Part shown: piece after piece, positions 16,162-24,080 of the stretch
How the letters are laid out: each line of letters opens with the position of its first letter
How positions within the stretch are numbered: the stretch's first letter is position 1
Assembly: GCA_947306185.1 (NCBI GenBank)
Contig: CAMZFU010000007.1
Coordinates: 1-28,478, forward strand
Source: an uncultured Pseudomonadota bacterium
GTDB taxonomy: Bacteria > Pseudomonadota > Alphaproteobacteria > Rs-D84
Direction of reading: 5' to 3'
DNA: 28,478 nucleotides
Made by a program: the position numbers and the translations under genes
The notes under the pieces: generated by a model
Database searches by the model: none
Seen by the model: the letters and a program-made list of their open reading frames with translations, nothing else
What the model was told of the DNA's origin: nothing

Positions 16162-17757
16162 ATGAAAGCGATAATGGGATTGAAAAAATTTTCTTGGTTA
16201 TCATCTGTTGTACCGTTTATCAGTTGGACAACCATCCCAACAAGTATGCACGATAAACGATTGGCGAACTATAAACCAAAAATCACCAATCAAGATTTCG
16301 ATTACGACCCATTAAAAACACAAATCGTTCACGAATATCAAACAGAATTAACCAAGAAACCGGGAACAAGTGGTGCAACACTTATTGACGACGGTTTGTC
16401 GGCATTCGTCATTCGGGCGGCGTTCGCACGTATGGCAACAAAAACTATCGACCTGCAAACATATATTTACAGCAACGATTTTTCATCACATATTCTGATT
16501 GACGAATTGAAAAACGCAGCCGATCGTGGGGTAAGAATTCGAATACTGATTGATGATTATGGAACTAATTCGGATATCGCAGATGTGATCTTATTGAATC
16601 AACATCCGAACATAGAAGTTAAAATTTTTAATGCGATAAAAAATCGTTCTCGCCTGTTATATTATCCGCAAATGTTGATGGATTTCAATCGACTTAATTC
16701 ACGTATGCATAATAAACTTTTTATTGTGGATAATGTCGCATTTATTACGGGTGGACGCAACGTGGGCAGTAATTATTTTATGCCGGAAACAGCATCAAAT
16801 TTTTCTGATACCGATGTGTTATTCATTGGTGCCGTTGCGCGTGATGCCACCACAAGTTTTGATACGTATTGGAATCATCATTTGGCGATACCCGCATCTG
16901 TGATACCAAAGGCCTGTTCACGACACGCATTGAAAAAATTGGAAAAACAATTCAAGAAATTGACATTAACCAACGCGGTGAACAAAAAGAAATACGACAC
17001 AATTATCTCACTTGCCATACGTGAATTTAAACGCAAGAATTTTGATTTTTCTTGGGGACACGGACAATTTATCGCCGACCCACCTGAAAAGGTTGAAATG
17101 TCCATGGCCGACAAAGAAAACTACAGCGGTGAAATTATGCTGGCATTGGGACACCTGTGGCAAAAAACACAAAAAAGCGCATATGTGTCCGCGGCATATT
17201 TTGTACCGGGTGCTGGGGGTATGCGTATGATGTGCAACGAAGAAAAATCTGGTGTGCATTTGATGGTTGTCACAAATTCACTTGCATCAACAAACGCACC
17301 GACCGTGTACGGCAAATGGGAAAAATACCGCACAAAACTTATAAAATCAGGGGTTGAAGTTTATGAATTTATGCTGTCCGCGGAAAACAGACGTGGCAAG
17401 ATTCACGACCGCGAACGCAAACAATCAAGTTTTTCTGTTATGCACAGCAAGACCATTGTATTTGATGACAAAATATCGTGGATAGGCAGTTTCAACCTTG
17501 ATCCGCGCAGCGCATATTACAATACAGAAAACGTAGTTATATTCGAAAGTTCCGAATTCGCAGCGAAAATACGCGATATGATTATTGATGACACAAAAAC
17601 ATCATGGCATGTAACCATCAAAAACGGAATTACCACATGGTCGGGCCTGCGACCAGGCGACAAAAAGCCACGTATATACCATCATGGCCCCGACACAACA
17701 ATTTTTAGACGACTGTTCAAAATATTCACAAAAATCATTCCAGAAAAATTCGTCTAA
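16162..17757 (+). CDS. Phospholipase D family protein, ClsC/YmdC-like (probable cardiolipin synthase)
   Basis: A 531-aa protein with two complete HKD motifs: H183, K185, D190 in MHNKLFIVD, and H428, K430, D435 in MHSKTIVFD. Each is followed by the usual GGRN or GSFNLD segment. The surrounding blocks (SHILIDELKNAADRGVRI, ILIDDYGTNSD, HPNIEVKIFNA, DFNRLNSRMHNK) match the ClsC/YmdC branch of bacterial cardiolipin synthases, which use phosphatidylglycerol with phosphatidylethanolamine or a second phosphatidylglycerol. Residues 10-27 are moderately hydrophobic and may anchor the protein in the membrane. The start is uncertain between 16162 and the ATG at 16174, because the promoter lies so close. 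It stands alone between two divergent or unrelated units. Other PLD activities (phospholipase, nuclease) cannot be excluded from the motifs alone. Confidence 0.85.
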   Translation: MKAIMGLKKFSWLSSVVPFISWTTIPTSMHDKRLANYKPKITNQDFDYDPLKTQIVHEYQTELTKKPGTSGATLIDDGLSAFVIRAAFARMATKTIDLQTYIYSNDFSSHILIDELKNAADRGVRIRILIDDYGTNSDIADVILLNQHPNIEVKIFNAIKNRSRLLYYPQMLMDFNRLNSRMHNKLFIVDNVAFITGGRNVGSNYFMPETASNFSDTDVLFIGAVARDATTSFDTYWNHHLAIPASVIPKACSRHALKKLEKQFKKLTLTNAVNKKKYDTIISLAIREFKRKNFDFSWGHGQFIADPPEKVEMSMADKENYSGEIMLALGHLWQKTQKSAYVSAAYFVPGAGGMRMMCNEEKSGVHLMVVTNSLASTNAPTVYGKWEKYRTKLIKSGVEVYEFMLSAENRRGKIHDRERKQSSFSVMHSKTIVFDDKISWIGSFNLDPRSAYYNTENVVIFESSEFAAKIRDMIIDDTKTSWHVTIKNGITTWSGLRPGDKKPRIYHHGPDTTIFRRLFKIFTKIIPEKFV

Positions 17758-17811
17758 TTGCAATATGTTGAACGTAATTTAAATTTTTTTTCGTTTTTTT
17801 ATTTTTTTCTC

Positions 17812-17841
17812 TTGACCCACGAATCGTTTTTATTCTATCAT
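17812..17841 (+). promoter_or_regulatory. Promoter of the 111-aa protein gene
   Basis: TTGACC (17812-17817), an 18-base spacer and TATCAT (17836-17841) form a sigma70-like promoter. A very T-rich stretch lies upstream (17778-17810). It would give a leader of about 170 bases before the start at 18018. Confidence 0.45.
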
Positions 17842-17847
17842 CCGTGT

Positions 17848-18017
17848 ATAGACAAGGGACCAAAACATAAAAAGCCCAGGATTCTAAAGAAAACTTGAAT
17901 TTCTGGGAAAAACAAGAAACAAAATAAAAATTTAATTCGGCTTTTTGTAAATACACCCTGTAAATACAAAAGCGCTTTAGATTTTTGCCAACAATGCCCG
18001 ACAAAGGAGGGACACAC
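17848..18017 (+). other. Long structured leader of the 111-aa gene with direct repeats
   Basis: The leader can form an imperfect hairpin at 17875-17907 (CCCAG/CTGGG plus ATTC/GAAT, 12-base loop) enclosed by an 8-bp pairing of AAAAAGCC (17869-17876) with GGCTTTTT (17939-17946). The two share C17875-C17876, so they compete partly. The outer stem ends in five T and looks like an attenuator. Next come two exact copies of TGTAAATACA (17946-17955 and 17959-17968, 13-base period) and the palindrome AAAGCGCTTT (17969-17978). It resembles no riboswitch class I recognise. Confidence 0.4.
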
Positions 18018-18353
18018 ATGCCAAAAAACATCAAAGAAATCATGATTGCGTTGCATAAGGTGTTAAGTACAACCGTATGGGTCAACGCAGACCGTCAAAT
18101 AATATCGCTTAGCGATGAATTGCAAATCGGGCACAATAATTCGCCACGTTCAATCGAAGATTTGCCACGTACATCTTTAATTGGTGCATACGTTTCATTG
18201 CAAATTCGTACAGACAATTTTGATGTAGCCGCCGAAAGTTTGGAAACAAAAGAATTGGCATTGCGCGTAAAAGAAATGGTTTTCGCCGAAGCAAAACGCA
18301 TCTTGGATGCCGAAGGTGATAAATCAAACGATACCGTTGCAATGGCGGCATAA
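18018..18353 (+). CDS. Unknown 111-aa cytoplasmic protein
   Basis: I do not recognise this protein. The ATG at 18018 is preferred over an upstream ATG at 17985 because AAAGGAGGG, a nearly perfect ribosome binding site, lies 7 bases before it. The protein starts MPKNIKEIMIALHKVLSTTVW, has no signal peptide or membrane segment, contains no Cys, and appears mixed alpha/beta with a long charged helix (about 68-98, ETKELALRVKEMVFAEAKRI). The strong ribosome binding site, its own promoter with a long leader and an efficient terminator suggest a well-expressed and regulated single gene. Neighbours (PLD protein upstream, convergent plsX downstream) do not reveal a role. Confidence 0.7.
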   Translation: MPKNIKEIMIALHKVLSTTVWVNADRQIISLSDELQIGHNNSPRSIEDLPRTSLIGAYVSLQIRTDNFDVAAESLETKELALRVKEMVFAEAKRILDAEGDKSNDTVAMAA

Positions 18354-18395
18354 TTACATCAACACAGTTTCCGGGTTCCGGAAGGAAGGAGAGCG

Positions 18396-18425
18396 CGCCG
18401 GCGAGTAATTGCCGGCGTTGTTTTT
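18396..18425 (+). terminator. Intrinsic terminator after the 111-aa gene
   Basis: CGCCGGC/GCCGGCG (7 bp, all but one step G-C) encloses the loop GAGTAATT and is followed by TTGTTTTT. It begins 42 bases after the stop codon. Without a T tract on the opposite strand it would work in one direction only, although plsX converges on it. Confidence 0.9.
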
Positions 18426-18466
18426 ATACTTACACTTACTAGTATTCTATTAAATATAAATGACGA

Positions 18467-19531
18467 TTATTCGTTTGCTTTCAATTCAGAACGGATATGT
18501 GCCATTGTTGCAACACGACCACGTATTACATCATTAAGGTTTGCACCCGTCATATCCGCCGCATATTGAATTGCATTTGCAAATGCCAAGGCATCAGAAT
18601 TCCCGTGCGTTTTCACCGCAAACCCATTAAGCCCCAAAAATGTTGCACCCGCATAAGAACGTGGATCAATCTTGTGCTTAAGACGTTTGAAAACATGCAC
18701 CAAGAAAAACGCACCAATAACCGCAAGAAATGATTTCTTCATATTTTCGGTAATAACGCGTTTAATAAGTTTTGCCGTGCCTTCAACCGTTTTTAGAACG
18801 ATATTGCCGGTAAATCCATCGGTAACGACAACCTGAACCCGACCAGCACTGATGTCTGTTGGTTCCACGAACCCAAGGTATTCATACGGCAATTCATCAC
18901 GATGTTCTGATAACACCTTGTTCACGCGTTGCAATGTTTCATTACCCTTGGTTTCTTCTTCACCAATATTCAATACACCAAGTTTCGGACGTGACATTTT
19001 ACCAATAACCTCGGCATAGACACCACCAAGGATCGTAAAATCAAACAGGTTTTCCGCATCACATTGAACATTCGCACCCAAATCTAAAACGACCACGCGC
19101 GAATCCCCCGCCCCCGATGGCAACATTGTTGTAATCGCCGGACGTGAAATACCATCAATTGTTTTTAATGCCAATTTTGACAATGACATCAACACACCGG
19201 TATTACCTGAACTTACCACCGCAGCTGAATTCCCTTCGCGTACATCTTTGATTGCCATATACATTGATGTGTCTTGGGCATGACGAATAACATCACGAAC
19301 TTTATCGGTTCCATGAATTACACCTGGGGCATTTATAACCACACAATTACGCGCGACACGTGGATAGCGCGCCAACATTTTACGTAATTTATTTTCATCC
19401 CCAAAAACGCGGAAAGTTATGGATGATTCACCATGCTGATACAAAAATTGGTTCATTCCACCAAGAACCGCGGTGGGACCTTTATCCCCCCCCATCGCAT
19501 CAATCGCAATAATTTTTTTATCAGATTCCAT
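18467..19531 (-). CDS. plsX: Phosphate acyltransferase PlsX
   Basis: A 354-aa peripheral membrane enzyme that converts acyl-ACP and inorganic phosphate to acyl-phosphate, the acyl donor used by PlsY for glycerol-3-phosphate. The family start IIAIDAMGGDKGP is followed by VVSSGNTGVLMSL, VVLDLGANVQCDAENL, LNIGEEETKGNE and VVTDGFTGNIVLKT, then an amphipathic/hydrophobic stretch (AVIGAFFLVHVF) and YAGATFLGLNG. The frame is open to a TTG at 19570, but the ATG at 19531 gives the normal N-terminus; no clear ribosome binding site precedes it. It follows rpmF by 62 bases and is probably transcribed with it. The expected partner fabH is not adjacent but lies about 10 kb downstream on the same strand. 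Confidence 0.94.
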   Translation of the reverse strand: MESDKKIIAIDAMGGDKGPTAVLGGMNQFLYQHGESSITFRVFGDENKLRKMLARYPRVARNCVVINAPGVIHGTDKVRDVIRHAQDTSMYMAIKDVREGNSAAVVSSGNTGVLMSLSKLALKTIDGISRPAITTMLPSGAGDSRVVVLDLGANVQCDAENLFDFTILGGVYAEVIGKMSRPKLGVLNIGEEETKGNETLQRVNKVLSEHRDELPYEYLGFVEPTDISAGRVQVVVTDGFTGNIVLKTVEGTAKLIKRVITENMKKSFLAVIGAFFLVHVFKRLKHKIDPRSYAGATFLGLNGFAVKTHGNSDALAFANAIQYAADMTGANLNDVIRGRVATMAHIRSELKANE

Positions 19532-19593
19532 CGCACATAAAAACACAGAAAGGCACGAACGCGTGCCCAATCTGCGATAATTTGATTAGTGTT

Positions 19594-19743
19594 TTATTTT
19601 GCACCGCATGCAGGACAAACATGATGTGGACGTTTCTTTTCGCCACATGTTTTACATACACCACATGGCATAATAGACAATGCATCATGTGAACGACGTT
19701 GTGCACCGCGTGCTTTACTTGTTTTACTTCTTGGCGTTGCCAT
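19594..19743 (-). CDS. rpmF: 50S ribosomal protein L32
   Basis: A 49-aa ribosomal protein reading MATPRSKTSKARGAQRRSHD and then two zinc-finger CxxC pairs (CKTC and CPAC). The N-terminal (A)xPKxKTSKxR...RRxHDAL pattern is the L32 signature. All four Cys of the zinc site are kept, and the C-terminal tail after GAK is shorter than in E. coli. The start has AAGGA 8 bases upstream. It precedes plsX, the gene order widely seen in bacteria. Confidence 0.92.
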   Translation of the reverse strand: MATPRSKTSKARGAQRRSHDALSIMPCGVCKTCGEKKRPHHVCPACGAK

Positions 19744-19773
19744 TTTTCTATCCTTTTTATTTTTCTTCCGTTT

Positions 19774-19801
19774 ATTTTATTACAATATCTGACTTTTGCA
19801 A
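19774..19801 (-). promoter_or_regulatory. Promoter of rpmF-plsX
   Basis: On the minus strand, CTTGCAA (TTGCAA at 19796-19801), a 16-base spacer and TAAAAT (19774-19779) lie 31 bases before rpmF. It separates rpmF-plsX from the rpoBC transcript. Confidence 0.65.
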
Positions 19802-19833
19802 GAAAAACTTTATCCATTGCTGGGCTAATCGGT

Positions 19834-19857
19834 GGGTGGCACAGTAATGCGCCACCC
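19834..19857 (-). terminator. Strong hairpin after rpoC, terminator-like without T tract
   Basis: GGGTGGCGC and GTGCCACCC pair over 9 bp (one G-U) around a 6-base loop, beginning 8 bases after the rpoC stop. No T run follows directly; the first (GTTTTTC) is about 30 bases further on. It may end rpoBC transcripts with a factor, or protect their 3' end. Confidence 0.5.
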
Positions 19858-19865
19858 GCCAAATA

Positions 19866-22800
19866 TTACAAATCCAACAATTGTTGATGTTCGCCACCTT
19901 CACGTGCAATGCGTTCGGCCTTTTCTTCGGCCTTGGCAATTTCACGAACACGACGGACATATGCCCCTGTTCCAATTGGTATCAAACGACCAACAATCAA
20001 GTTTTCATTTATACCGACCAATTTATCGGTTGAACCATTGATTGCGGCATCAACCAACACTTTCGTTGTCTGTTGGAACGATGCGTTGGATATGAACGAA
20101 CGTGTGGTAAGTGATGCACGGGTAAGTCCGACCAAAACCTGGGATGCGACCGCCGGGCGACCACCATCGTGTCTAACACGTTCATTTTCTTCTTCGAAAT
20201 CAACACGATCAACAACATGCCCCGTAAGGAATATCGTATCACCCGGATCAGTGATTTCCACACGACGTGTCATTTCACGTATCAAAATTTCAATATGCTT
20301 GTCGTTGATGGACACGCCCTGCAGACGATAAACCTGTTGAATCTGTTCAACCATAAATGTCGCAAGTGCCTTTTGCCCAAGGATACGCAAAATATCTTGT
20401 GGGACCGGGTCACCATCGACCAATTTATCCGCCTTCTTTACGACATCACCACTGCGGACCAACAAGTTTGTTCCCTTTGGCACCGCGCATTCCCATGGCT
20501 TTGTACCATCATCTGGTTCGATACGAATGATAATCTTGGACTTCGCGTCTTCCAATTCGACGGTTCCATCGATTTCGGCCAACAATGCCGGATTAGATGG
20601 ACGACGAACTTCCAACAGTTCTTCAACTCGTGGCAAACCACCGGTAATATCGCCTGTACGTTTCGCCTGAACCGGAATACGTGCCAAGACATCACCCGCG
20701 GTAACCTTTGCACCGTTTTCAACCATCAACACAGAATGTATTGGTAACAAGTATTCGGCGACCTTTTTGCCACCCAATGATAAAACATTACCTTTCTCAT
20801 TAACCAATCTGATTGCTGGTTGTAATGCTTTCTTGGTATTTGTCTTCCAATTGATAACCTTGCGTGAAACGATACCTGTCATAGAATCAACTTCTTCTTG
20901 GTACGATACGTTTTCGGTCAAATCATTGAAACTGACAATACCGTCTTTTTCTGCGATGATGGTGTTGGAATATGGATCCCATTCTGCAACCTTGGCACCT
21001 TTTTCAACCTTGTCACCATCGTTCACAATCAACATAGATGCATATGGTAATGCACAGCTGAACAATTCATCACCCTTTGGTGAAACGATCGCGACTTTGC
21101 CGTTACGGGACAGAACAACAACACGACCAACCGAGTTTGTAATTGTATTCACACCCGACAGTTTGATTGTACCGGCGACCGGAACTTCGATATAGTGACT
21201 TTCGGCACCACCAGACGCAATACCACCGATGTGGAAGGTACGCAACGTCAACTGGGTCCCAGGTTCACCAATGGATTGCCCTGCGACAACACCGACCGCT
21301 TCGCCGACATGCACCAATGATTGACGTGACAAATCCATGCCATAACATTTTGCACACAAACCGTCACTGCAACATGTTAACACACTGCGAACATCGACAC
21401 TTGGCAAACCAGATTCATTAATCGCACGTGCGGCAACCTTGGTAATCAATTCGCCGGCCGGTACAATAACTTCTTTGGTTATTGGATGCACGATATCTTT
21501 GGCCGCGGTACGTCCCAAAACCACATCGCCAAGTGGCACGGAAAGTGTGCTGCCTTGGTACACTGGTCTTGCGGTAATAAATTCTTTCGTGCCGCAATCG
21601 TGTTCTGTAATAACTGTATTCAACGCCAAATCAACCAAACGACGGGTTAGGTAACCTGCCTGTGCGGTCTTCAACGCGGTATCTGACAAACCTTTACGTG
21701 CACCGTGGGTTGATGTAAAGTATTCCGCCATTGTCAAACCTTCTTTAAAGTTTGAAATAATCGGAACTTCGATAATCGAACCGTCCGGTTTCTGCATCAT
21801 ACCACGCATACCCGCCAACTGTTGAATCTGATTCTTGGAACCACGGGCCTTGGAATCCGCCATCATGTAAATAGAATTCCAATTGTCGCCTTCGGAACGG
21901 CCCAACGCGGCATATGCCATTTTACCAAGGTTATCAGTTGTTCTCTGCCACATATCAATCAATTTGTTGTAACGTTCACCAGATGACAACAAACCGTTTT
22001 GATATTGTTGTTCAATATCTGCGGCGGCCTTTTCTGCGTTGGCAATCATTTCTTGTTTTTCTTCTGGAATAACAACGTCGTCGAACCCGATTGAAATACC
22101 ACTGCGTGCGGCTTGTTCAAATCCGGTATTCTTTAATGCGTCGGCAAGTAATATCATTGCCTTGTCGCCGCAACGTTCATATGTCACAGACAACAAAGAT
22201 TCCAAATCACCACGACCCATAACTTTATTTACCAAATCAAATGGCATCTTGTCAGATTTCGGCAACAATTCACCGATAATCATACGACCCGCGGTTGTTT
22301 TGTAATTCTTGCCGTTGATACGTGCAACGATTGGTGTGTGCAACGTAATAGTTTTGTTTTCCAACGCCAATTTGACTTCGTCCATGTTGATAAAGCGTGG
22401 CGACTTTTCGGTATGTTCGCCGTTTATCAAAGAAATGTAGTAAATACCCAAAACCATGTCTTGTGATGGAACAGTCATTGGTTCACCATTTGCCGGCGAC
22501 AAAACGTTATTTGTTGATAACATCAATGTACGTGCTTCCAATTGTGCTTCTAATGAAATTGGAACGTGCACAGCCATCTGGTCACCGTCGAAGTCAGCAT
22601 TGAATCCCTTACATACCAATGGGTGCAAACGGATTGCCTTACCTTCAATCAACACAGGTTCAAATGCCAACAGTGACAATCTGTGCAACGAAGGTGCACG
22701 GTTCAATAATACCGGATGTTCGTGGATAACCTTTTCCAAGATTTCCCAAACGATATCTTCACCGTTTTCAACCATCTTGCGTGCAGTCTTTAATGTGTTT

Positions 22801-23975
22801 GCATAATCACCCGCCATCAAGCGCGCAAATACAAATGGTTTAAACAATTCCAACGCCATCGCTTTTGGCAAACCGACCTGGTGCATCTTTAATGATGGTC
22901 CAGACACAATCACACTACGGCCAGAATAATCAACACGTTTACCCAAAAGGTTCATACGGAAACGTCCGGACTTACCACGCAATGACCCAGACAATGATTT
23001 AAGTGGACGACGATTTTGTGAAACCATTGGACGTGTTTTATGTTCGTTATCGAACAATGAATCAACCGCTTCTTGCAACATACGCTTTTCATTACGAATA
23101 ATGATTTCAGGTGCATGCATTTCCATAAAGCGTTTCAAACGATTGTTACGAATAATTACACGACGATACAAATCATTCAAATCAGATGCCGCAACATGAC
23201 CCGCATCCAAAGTAACCAACGGACGCATATCTGGCGGAATAACCGGAATAATATCTGGCAACATCCATGCCGGTTCTGTTTTAGAATCCAAGAACGCTTC
23301 AACCAATTTCAATTGTTTGATGATTGCTTTGCGTTTTGCTTCGGATTGGGTTTTCGCCAATTCCCCACGCAGACGTGTTCTTTCGTCACCCATATCCAAG
23401 TTGGCAATAATGCTACGGATACCTTCGGCACCGATACCAACGCGGAAACTATCCTGGCCGAATTCTTCAACCGCCGTACGATATTCATCTTCACTGATTA
23501 CATCATACTGTTTAAGACTTGTAAGACCCGGTTCAATAACAATATATGCATCATATGAAACAACCTGTTCCAATTTCTTTTGTGACAGATTATTCAACAA
23601 TGTTGCAATCTTTCCTTCACGCAGGAACCATGTGTGTGCCACAGGCATTGCCAATTTGATATGCCCCATACGTTCACGACGTACCGATGATGCACCAACT
23701 TCAACACCGCAACGTTCGCAAATCGTACCACGGAATTTAATTCTTTTATATTTTCCGCATGCGCATTCATAATCTTTGACAGGTCCAAAAATCTTTTGAC
23801 AGAACAAACCATCAGCTTCGGGTTTCAACGAATGATAGTTTATGGTTTCTGGTTTTGTAACCTCACCATGGGACCACGAAAGAATCTCTTCTGGTGATGC
23901 AATTGTAACGCGCAATGCATCAAATTGTTCCCTGGTTTCAATTTGTCCAAATATCTTTTGCAACATATTTGTCAT
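19866..23975 (-). CDS. rpoC: RNA polymerase beta' subunit
   Basis: A 1369-aa largest subunit of RNA polymerase. The catalytic Mg-binding motif NADFDGD is at 459-465 (D461, D463, D465). The first zinc site has C71, C73, C86 and C89; the second has the Cys of EHDCGT plus CCSDGLCAKC. Bridge and trigger-helix regions (MADSKARGSKNQIQQLAGMR, and SIGEPGTQLTLRTFHIGG) are intact. The start has AAGGAG 9 bases upstream. It follows rpoB after 102 bases that hold a repeat cluster. No insertion or break is visible. Confidence 0.98.
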   Translation of the reverse strand: MTNMLQKIFGQIETREQFDALRVTIASPEEILSWSHGEVTKPETINYHSLKPEADGLFCQKIFGPVKDYECACGKYKRIKFRGTICERCGVEVGASSVRRERMGHIKLAMPVAHTWFLREGKIATLLNNLSQKKLEQVVSYDAYIVIEPGLTSLKQYDVISEDEYRTAVEEFGQDSFRVGIGAEGIRSIIANLDMGDERTRLRGELAKTQSEAKRKAIIKQLKLVEAFLDSKTEPAWMLPDIIPVIPPDMRPLVTLDAGHVAASDLNDLYRRVIIRNNRLKRFMEMHAPEIIIRNEKRMLQEAVDSLFDNEHKTRPMVSQNRRPLKSLSGSLRGKSGRFRMNLLGKRVDYSGRSVIVSGPSLKMHQVGLPKAMALELFKPFVFARLMAGDYANTLKTARKMVENGEDIVWEILEKVIHEHPVLLNRAPSLHRLSLLAFEPVLIEGKAIRLHPLVCKGFNADFDGDQMAVHVPISLEAQLEARTLMLSTNNVLSPANGEPMTVPSQDMVLGIYYISLINGEHTEKSPRFINMDEVKLALENKTITLHTPIVARINGKNYKTTAGRMIIGELLPKSDKMPFDLVNKVMGRGDLESLLSVTYERCGDKAMILLADALKNTGFEQAARSGISIGFDDVVIPEEKQEMIANAEKAAADIEQQYQNGLLSSGERYNKLIDMWQRTTDNLGKMAYAALGRSEGDNWNSIYMMADSKARGSKNQIQQLAGMRGMMQKPDGSIIEVPIISNFKEGLTMAEYFTSTHGARKGLSDTALKTAQAGYLTRRLVDLALNTVITEHDCGTKEFITARPVYQGSTLSVPLGDVVLGRTAAKDIVHPITKEVIVPAGELITKVAARAINESGLPSVDVRSVLTCCSDGLCAKCYGMDLSRQSLVHVGEAVGVVAGQSIGEPGTQLTLRTFHIGGIASGGAESHYIEVPVAGTIKLSGVNTITNSVGRVVVLSRNGKVAIVSPKGDELFSCALPYASMLIVNDGDKVEKGAKVAEWDPYSNTIIAEKDGIVSFNDLTENVSYQEEVDSMTGIVSRKVINWKTNTKKALQPAIRLVNEKGNVLSLGGKKVAEYLLPIHSVLMVENGAKVTAGDVLARIPVQAKRTGDITGGLPRVEELLEVRRPSNPALLAEIDGTVELEDAKSKIIIRIEPDDGTKPWECAVPKGTNLLVRSGDVVKKADKLVDGDPVPQDILRILGQKALATFMVEQIQQVYRLQGVSINDKHIEILIREMTRRVEITDPGDTIFLTGHVVDRVDFEEENERVRHDGGRPAVASQVLVGLTRASLTTRSFISNASFQQTTKVLVDAAINGSTDKLVGINENLIVGRLIPIGTGAYVRRVREIAKAEEKAERIAREGGEHQQLLDL

Positions 23976-23997
23976 ATTTTCTAACTCCTTAGTTAGT

Positions 23998-24080
23998 TTT
24001 ATTAGTGGTTAGTGTTAGTGATTAGTGATGGCAGTGATCAGTAAAATTTACTAACCACTATCCACTTACACTATCCACTA
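23998..24080. repeat. TTAGTG heptamer-like repeat cluster with inverted repeat between rpoB and rpoC
   Basis: On the plus strand, units of (A/G)TTAGTG and GTTAGTG run from 24001 to 24030, then CCACTAT/CCACTTA units in reverse run to the rpoB stop. TAGTGGTTAGT (24003-24013) and ACTAACCACTA (24050-24060) are a perfect 11-bp inverted repeat with a 36-base loop. The 17 bases at 24009-24025 recur exactly at 8637-8653. In the transcript this lies between the rpoB TAG stop, which is the first TAG of the cluster, and the rpoC ribosome binding site. Confidence 0.75.

Noticed and set aside
17759..17785. TTGCAA followed by TAAATT after 16 bases as a further promoter
   Set aside because: The TTGCAA overlaps the end of the PLD gene, the -10 match is only 4 of 6, and the TTGACC promoter a little downstream is better placed.
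17778..17811. T-rich tract after the PLD gene as its terminator
   Set aside because: No stem precedes the T runs, so an intrinsic terminator is not supported. It may act as an upstream element of the following promoter.
17735..18085. Minus-strand open frames between the PLD gene and the 111-aa gene
   Set aside because: They overlap the end of the PLD gene, the T-rich tract and the start of the 111-aa gene; composition and lack of a ribosome binding site indicate noise.
18370..18402. TTCCGGAAGGAAGGAG resembles the tetraloop region of bacterial SRP 4.5S RNA
   Set aside because: The residues flanking the GGAA loop do not form the required asymmetric loop (AGCAG is missing on the 3' side, CAGG on the 5' side) and no closing stem of about 100 bases is found. 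The similarity is probably chance.
8263..18466. Attachment-site pair flanking an integrated element at tRNA-Arg
   Set aside because: The 3' part of the tRNA was looked for by eye near the far border and no copy was seen, and there is no integrase gene in the window.
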